DNA from: an uncultured Bacteroides sp.
GTDB lineage: Bacteria > Bacteroidota > Bacteroidia > Bacteroidales > Bacteroidaceae
DNA: 10,831 nt
Assembly (NCBI GenBank): GCA_937890825.1
Contig: CALADS010000088.1
Span: 1-10,831 of the forward strand
Direction of reading: 5' to 3'
Shown here: piece after piece, positions 6,732 to 10,831 of the stretch
Position numbering within the stretch: the stretch's first letter is position 1
Layout of the letters: each line of letters starts with the position of its first letter
Translations under genes and position numbers: made by a program
Notes under the pieces: generated by a model
Told to the model about the DNA's origin: nothing
The model's database searches: none
Seen by the model: the letters and a program-made list of their open reading frames with translations, nothing else

Positions 6732-9700
6732 ATGAGCAATTTCATCAATGAGATTCTACAAAGCAGAGGGCTAGAACAATGTCCTGTTCCCTTCTGGAAA
6801 CTAAAAATGACCGATTCAGAATATCACCAGCTGTGCGAAACCCTGCAAAAGAGGGTCATCACCCGTGCCTTCTACCTGAGCAACCCCTTCAACGTGGTGT
6901 GCGAGGAAACGGCCTTGTTTGTGGCCGAATTCTGGCGCCGGGAATGCAGTGAAGAGGTACCTTCCATCGAAGATATTTATGCGGGACTGCAGCTGCCCAA
7001 AGGATACAAGTATGCCGAACAGCTGTTCCAGTCGGCTTGCGAAGGAGCCCAGCTGCTGGGAGTGGATTATTTCGAAGACCAGGACTGGGACGACATCGAC
7101 CGCACGGAAGCCTTGAATGCCTTGATTTTTCAGGGCGGTCTGCCCATGAAGCTGATTACGGACGAGCAAACGAAAACCCTCTGGAGCAAGGTGAGCCGCC
7201 GCATCGTGAACCGCAGCTTCAACGTGAACCACCTCGACCTGGAGCTCTCGGAAGGAGACAAGGCGTCGGTGAAGGCATTCTGCGACGACCTCCAGCTGGC
7301 CCTCGACAGTAACCAGCCCGAACGCTTGCCCTATCATGCCGAAGCGGGAGAGAAGGATGAACGCTTCCTCTACCTACACCACTTGGCGCAACGCGAAAAG
7401 AACAAACGTTCGCTGCTCCGCCCCTTCACCGTTAGCTGGCAGTTTCAAGTAGAAGAGGAGAAGGAAGCAGCCGCGGAAGAAACGGTTGCTGCCGACAGCG
7501 GCAAAAACCTACAGGCCAGCTACTGCGTAGAAGGCGCCTACCGCTTGCCGGAAACGTTCATCGAAGAGTTCGGACTCGAGAAGTTCCCCCACTTCACCCT
7601 GCAAATCTGCAGAAACGGACAGACGGACCGCACCTTCGATTATGTGCGCTGGAGCAGCACGCACACCGTGCATTGCACGCATGCCTATCATCCCGGCGAC
7701 CACCTTGCACTCTTGTTCAGCGAGGTGAACACCCCTTTCCTGACCGATGAGCTGAACCTCTCCGTGCCCTACCTGCTCTACGAGAGCGACCCTCAGACCT
7801 TTACGCTGGGCAACCAACTGGGACAGGCGGCTTCGCTGGTGCTGGCTCCTGAAGGATGGAACCTGGAGCACAGCGAATCTTGGGCACAAGAGACCTACTG
7901 CTGGGAAGGACGGGTGCTCACAGGCTGGCACATTCCGGCCGACTACAGCCAGGAGGTGTGTCTGAAGAAGGGGGATGAATCTGTCAGCTTCCGCCCGCAT
8001 ACCCCCATCTACTGGACGGAGGTACAGGCCCGGCCGATGGTGTTGCCGGGGGTGGACCAACCGCTCTACGACCTGAGCAACTGCGAATATGCGCTCTGCT
8101 CCGACGAGGATGCAGGAGCCCGCACGGCTACGCTGGCGCAGGTGGAATTTAAGAACCAGGCCGATGAAAACTGGACCGACACGCCTTCGTATGGCTGCGT
8201 GATGGTGCGCGCCAAAGACCCGCGCGCTGCCTGGGTGGCCCCTGCCCGCCTCATCCACATCGGAGGAGGACTGACGGTAGAAGTGGTAGATGCCGACGCC
8301 ACGAGCTGCACCCTCCATGTGTGCTGGGAGCATGGCACGGTAAGCACGGAAGAGGGTGCTCTGAAGGCCGACAATGTGTGGCTGGTGCTCCAGGAAGACC
8401 TTACCAACGACCGCATCCACTTCACGCTCACACCCCACGAAGAGAGCCGCAACGCTTTCACCCTCACACTCAAGGCGCCTTTCAAGGGGTTCCGCATCCT
8501 CGACGAGGAAGGCCGCGCGGTGGCTAGCCGGGCTCTCATCCCCTATGTGGAAGCCGACAAATACCGCTACGAGCTGGTGGGTCAGAGTCTCCGCTCGTAC
8601 ACCCTCGGCAAGCGCCGCCGCGAACTGCGCTGGGTAGACGATGTGCTCTACCTCTATGAAAATAAGGAACAAATCCGTCCGATCCCCTACACGGGCTGTC
8701 TGACGGAACTCTTCGATTCGCGCGAGGCCTTGCAACAGCTGCTGGAACAGACGTCGCCCAATCGCCACATGGCCGAAATCCGCGTGACGTTCAATACCCC
8801 TGCCGACGAGAAATGGAGCCTCATCATCAAGGACGAACCTTATCGTATCCGCCAGGAAGAAGACCAGCTGATTGTATTTACAGACAGCAAGAAGACGCTC
8901 GACTACCGTCAGCCGCTGAAACTCCTGCGGCTCGACGACCCTCACACGCCCGCTCTGCTGCTGCCCTATGACGAACGCCGCGGCTATGTGCTGCCCGAAG
9001 CCATCCGCTCCTGGGGACCGGCCTTGGCCATGGGAGCCTCCGGCGGCAGCCTGCGTCCCACTCTGGTAGCTCTGGGCGGAGCCCTCTCCAGCGAAGGCTG
9101 GACCATCCGCCAGAACCGGATGATGGAAGAACTGGCCGAGGCCTTGGCTGCCTCTTCGTTTGGCGACGAATTGTGGACGCGCATCCTGGCCTGGTATCAC
9201 CGCATTCAGGAGGAGGAAATCCCCGTAAACTCACTGCTACACATGTGCGGCGTGGCTCAGCAACCCGATGCGCTCATCTGCCTGGCCTTCCAGCTCTATG
9301 CGCAATGCGAAACCGAAGCCGAACGCGAAGAACTGACCGAACAGATGAAGGCGTTCAGCCAGACGATGGGATTCGGCTGGTACTGGCTGCAACCTCAGCT
9401 GAACATGCTGATGCTGATTATCCACCAGCACCTGGGCGATATGAACAGCGACTTCATGAAGGCGTGCTACACGTCGTGGGCAGTTCAGAAAGGCGCAGAG
9501 GGACTGAAATATACAGAAGCTCTGAACGACGAAGAGGCCTATGGCGAATACTTCGGCGAGTGTATGTTCCAGGTGATGGAGGCTTTCAGCAGCTGGATGC
9601 AGAGGTTGTGCTTCGTATCGCTCACCGGTCGTCCGGCCGAGGAAATGAACGAGATTACCCACTCACTGGCCGAAGCCATTCTGGAAACGCCCGACCAGCT

Positions 9701-9977
9701 GAACCGCCTGGAAGACCTGTCGGAAGAATATGTGGACTATAAGCAAGATACCACCGATAAAGAGACAAAGGCTTTCTTCGCCACCTACGGTGAGAGCCTG
9801 CATTCCAGCAGCAGTTCGTGGCTGGCCGCCCGTGCCAATGCCGTGAGCGCACACCTGCAAGGCCAGGTCAGCCTGTTCGCACAGCCGGAAGGAGTGCGCC
9901 ACAGCATCCTGTTCTGCAACCAGTCGTACCCCTCCGACTTTATCCTGGCGCTCAACAACCGACTGGCGGATAAATAA
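6732..9977 (+). CDS. Large protein of unknown function, possibly STY4851/YjiT-like
   Basis: This is an uninterrupted 1081-residue frame with no recognisable ATPase, nuclease, signal peptide or membrane segment. Residues of about 1-230 look helical. The opening has RGLEQCPVPFWKLKMTDSEY, then ALFVAEFWRRE (61-71) followed by SIEDIYAGL. The AExWRRE element after a PxxKLxxTxxEY segment resembles, from memory, the N-terminus of the STY4851/ECs_5259 (YjiT) family, whose E. coli member lies in the mcr/hsd immigration-control region next to a helicase. A Glu/Ala-rich linker is at 241-252. Residues of about 260-830 look beta-rich with many tryptophans, and 830-1081 are again helical. Coding sequence is much richer in G+C than the helicase genes: 43 of 60 bases at 8221-8280 against 20 of 60 at 4441-4500. 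It runs in the same direction as the SF1 helicase after a 266-bp gap with no clear promoter. A cytoplasmic structural or sensor partner is possible, but the function is unknown. Confidence 0.88.
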   Translation: MSNFINEILQSRGLEQCPVPFWKLKMTDSEYHQLCETLQKRVITRAFYLSNPFNVVCEETALFVAEFWRRECSEEVPSIEDIYAGLQLPKGYKYAEQLFQSACEGAQLLGVDYFEDQDWDDIDRTEALNALIFQGGLPMKLITDEQTKTLWSKVSRRIVNRSFNVNHLDLELSEGDKASVKAFCDDLQLALDSNQPERLPYHAEAGEKDERFLYLHHLAQREKNKRSLLRPFTVSWQFQVEEEKEAAAEETVAADSGKNLQASYCVEGAYRLPETFIEEFGLEKFPHFTLQICRNGQTDRTFDYVRWSSTHTVHCTHAYHPGDHLALLFSEVNTPFLTDELNLSVPYLLYESDPQTFTLGNQLGQAASLVLAPEGWNLEHSESWAQETYCWEGRVLTGWHIPADYSQEVCLKKGDESVSFRPHTPIYWTEVQARPMVLPGVDQPLYDLSNCEYALCSDEDAGARTATLAQVEFKNQADENWTDTPSYGCVMVRAKDPRAAWVAPARLIHIGGGLTVEVVDADATSCTLHVCWEHGTVSTEEGALKADNVWLVLQEDLTNDRIHFTLTPHEESRNAFTLTLKAPFKGFRILDEEGRAVASRALIPYVEADKYRYELVGQSLRSYTLGKRRRELRWVDDVLYLYENKEQIRPIPYTGCLTELFDSREALQQLLEQTSPNRHMAEIRVTFNTPADEKWSLIIKDEPYRIRQEEDQLIVFTDSKKTLDYRQPLKLLRLDDPHTPALLLPYDERRGYVLPEAIRSWGPALAMGASGGSLRPTLVALGGALSSEGWTIRQNRMMEELAEALAASSFGDELWTRILAWYHRIQEEEIPVNSLLHMCGVAQQPDALICLAFQLYAQCETEAEREELTEQMKAFSQTMGFGWYWLQPQLNMLMLIIHQHLGDMNSDFMKACYTSWAVQKGAEGLKYTEALNDEEAYGEYFGECMFQVMEAFSSWMQRLCFVSLTGRPAEEMNEITHSLAEAILETPDQLNRLEDLSEEYVDYKQDTTDKETKAFFATYGESLHSSSSSWLAARANAVSAHLQGQVSLFAQPEGVRHSILFCNQSYPSDFILALNNRLADK

Positions 9978-9979
9978 CC

Positions 9980-10040
9980 GCGATAGTGACGATAGTGGCA
10001 ATAAAAATGAAGCTATCGTCACTATTGTCACTACTGTCAC
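9980..10040 (+). terminator. Hairpin made of inverted 9-bp repeats, probable terminator after the large gene
   Basis: Three bases past the stop at 9977, arms at 9983-9995 (ATAGTGACGATAG) and 10013-10025 pair perfectly over 13 bp with a 17-nt loop; flanking wobble and C-G pairs lengthen the stem. Both arms consist of a 9-bp unit, roughly GTGACRATA. The left arm has about two units on the plus strand, and the right side has three on the minus strand (10013-10040, variants GTGACGATA, GTGACAATA and GTGACAGTA). There is no T run afterwards, so termination efficiency is uncertain. Confidence 0.5.
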
Positions 10041-10070
10041 CGAAATTAAAAACTATCTGATGAGCCGCAC

Positions 10071-10078
10071 TACCTTTG
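10071..10078 (+). promoter_or_regulatory. Bacteroidetes -7 promoter box (TACCTTTG)
   Basis: TACCTTTG followed by C fits TAnnTTTG exactly. Downstream is an A-rich leader (GAAAAACAAAACACAAAAAA) and then an ATG at 10126 that opens only 13 codons. The context CCGC-n-TACCTTTGC recurs at 10229-10236. No -33 element is evident. Confidence 0.5.
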
Positions 10079-10125
10079 CATCATCATCGATAAAGAGAGA
10101 GAAAAACAAAACACAAAAAAACAGC

Positions 10126-10167
10126 ATGAATATGGCAACGGAGTATAAAAAGTATCTACCCAGATAA
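10126..10167 (+). pseudogene. 13-codon stub, probable remnant of a gene start
   Basis: An ATG at 10126, preceded by a TACCTTTG promoter box and a typical A-rich Bacteroidetes leader, opens MNMATEYKKYLPR and then stops at TAA (10165-10167). The start signals are good but the body is missing, so this is most likely the residue of a deleted gene. A leader peptide is the alternative. Confidence 0.3.
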
Positions 10168-10228
10168 AATCCATAAAACGGGTTATAATAACCATAATCC
10201 GGATGAAAGCAATGACTGGAAAATCCGC

Positions 10229-10236
10229 TACCTTTG
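10229..10236 (+). promoter_or_regulatory. Bacteroidetes -7 promoter box (TACCTTTG) for the flavodoxin-like gene
   Basis: TACCTTTG fits TAnnTTTG and ends 26 bp before the ATG at 10263. A 6-bp-arm palindrome, GGTTAT-A-ATAACC, lies at 10181-10193, about 36 bp upstream, where an operator could sit. This implies the start at 10263 rather than the in-frame ATG at 10203, which lies upstream of the promoter box. Confidence 0.55.
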
Positions 10237-10262
10237 CTGTGAAATCAATAAACGATATGCTT

Positions 10263-10566
10263 ATGAAACGTGTGATAATCATTTCTACCAGCCTCCGGGT
10301 TCGTTCGAACAGCGACTTACTGGCTGAACATTTCTTGAAAGGTGCGGAAAGCGCAGGTCATCAGGTAGAAAAAATAGAACTTATCGGCAAACAAATAGCA
10401 TTTTGTCGTGGCTGCTTTACCTGTGCCAAATTAGAAAACCTTGATTGACCGCATGAACGCCATGTACGATCAAGATTACCGCTTCCGGGAAGTCTATCTG
10501 CTCACCACAGCCGCAGAAGACGAGGAATCTGTTCCTAAACGTGCGGAAACCGGCCTGATGGGGTGA
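10263..10566 (+). pseudogene. Broken flavodoxin-family NAD(P)H-dependent oxidoreductase
   Basis: The first piece (10263-10448) reads MKRVIIISTSLRVRSNSDLLAEHF, the FMN-phosphate-binding opening of the NAD(P)H-dependent FMN reductase / flavodoxin family, then the family's Cys-containing segment GCFTCAKLEN, and ends at a TGA. The second piece (10441-10566, another frame) reads LIDRMNAMYDQDYRF, VYLLTTAAEDE and RAETGLMG, which is the later part of the same family, and then stops. Intact members have roughly 40-45 residues between these segments, including the flavin-contacting ATPVY region, and a further C-terminal part of about 50 residues. Both are absent. An internal deletion with frameshift plus loss of the C-terminus therefore inactivated the gene. 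Segment order and lengths are from knowledge of the family. Confidence 0.85.
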
Positions 10567-10703
10567 AAAGAGGTGCATCATGCAATTACGACACACCCCC
10601 ATCAGTAAAAAATTATTTTCGATGAAACAACTTCTACATCAAAATAAGACAGGCCGATTTTTGCTATAGCATATGAACTTGTTATGTTATTTAAGTCGGA
10701 TGA

Positions 10704-10774
10704 TAATTTCCTATATTACATAATAGATATTGGACATTTGTATTCATATCATAAATATGTAATATAGGAAATTA
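10704..10774. repeat. Perfect 19-bp inverted repeat with 33-nt spacer
   Basis: The arms at 10704-10722 (TAATTTCCTATATTACATA) and 10756-10774 are exact reverse complements. Inside the spacer, GATAT (10726-10730) and ATATC (10746-10750) can extend the structure. It lies in a 265-bp AT-rich stretch (10567-10831) where I see no gene. The arms are too AT-rich, and lack a following T run, for an ordinary terminator. A recombination site, an operator or a small non-autonomous element are possible. Confidence 0.7.
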
Positions 10775-10831
10775 GCACATATGGGATAATTAGACTGCAA
10801 AAATTTGCTGATCAGTATTCCATAATTTACT

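Noticed and set aside
6816..7337. 173-codon minus-strand frame inside the start of the large gene
   Set aside because: It is fully contained in a better supported gene, has no promoter box, and its composition looks like a mirrored coding frame.
7509..9200. 563-codon open frame antisense to the large third gene
   Set aside because: It is a shadow frame caused by the G+C-rich codon pattern of the plus-strand gene. Its translation is low-complexity and has no recognisable domain.
9980..10040. CRISPR-like array
   Set aside because: The repeat unit is only 9 bp, has no spacers, and the copies are inverted about a loop. No cas gene is present in the window.
10203..10262. Upstream in-frame ATG for the flavodoxin-like protein
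   Set aside because: It lies upstream of the promoter box at 10229-10236, and the family N-terminus begins MKRVIII at 10263.
10621..10668. 14-codon ORF starting MKQLLHQNK
   Set aside because: It is too short, has no promoter box, and lies in degenerate sequence after the broken gene.
10723..10755. Invertible promoter inside the 19-bp inverted repeat
   Set aside because: The spacer has no exact TAnnTTTG box on either strand and is much shorter than known Bacteroides invertible promoters. It is kept only as a possibility in the findings.

Overview
The window is very likely from a Bacteroidales chromosome (Bacteroides, Phocaeicola or a close relative). It has several matches to the Bacteroidetes -7 promoter box TAnnTTTG, A-rich stretches instead of Shine-Dalgarno sites before start codons, and small-protein types common in that group. 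No rRNA, tRNA, CRISPR array, transposase or integrase is visible.

Layout. Positions 1-102 hold the first 34 codons of a minus-strand gene with a basic, glycine/arginine-rich N-terminus; its promoter box is at 126-133. A strong 13-bp hairpin (230-272) separates it from a 1059-residue minus-strand protein (302-3481) with a phospholipase-D-type nuclease domain, an SF2 helicase core and a C-terminal DUF3427 domain. A divergent control region follows (3482-3623), with opposed promoter boxes at 3513-3520 and 3589-3596. The rightward transcript begins with a 42-codon signal-peptide ORF (3624-3752) that looks like the truncated start of a larger Bacteroides exported-protein family. Ten bases later comes a 900-residue SF1 (Upf1/COG1112-type) helicase with a C-terminal DUF2726-like PD-(D/E)XK domain (3763-6465). 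After a 266-bp gap lies a 1081-residue protein of uncertain function (6732-9977), markedly richer in G+C than both helicases; its N-terminus resembles, from memory, the STY4851/YjiT family seen in enterobacterial defence islands.

The right end is degenerate. A hairpin built from a 9-bp repeat follows the large gene (9980-10040). Then come two promoter boxes, a 13-codon stub and a flavodoxin/NAD(P)H-oxidoreductase-like gene that has lost its middle and C-terminal parts (10263-10566). The last 265 bp are AT-rich and carry a perfect 19-bp inverted repeat with a 33-nt spacer (10704-10774).

Working together: the two helicase-nucleases share one divergent control region and join two motor types (SF2 and SF1) to two nuclease folds (HKD and PD-(D/E)XK). 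Together with the large third protein this is a credible candidate for an anti-phage or anti-plasmid module, or for a DNA/RNA repair module. It partly recalls Mokosh (COG1112 helicase plus PLD nuclease), but the domain arrangement differs. The defence role is inference; nothing in the sequence proves it.
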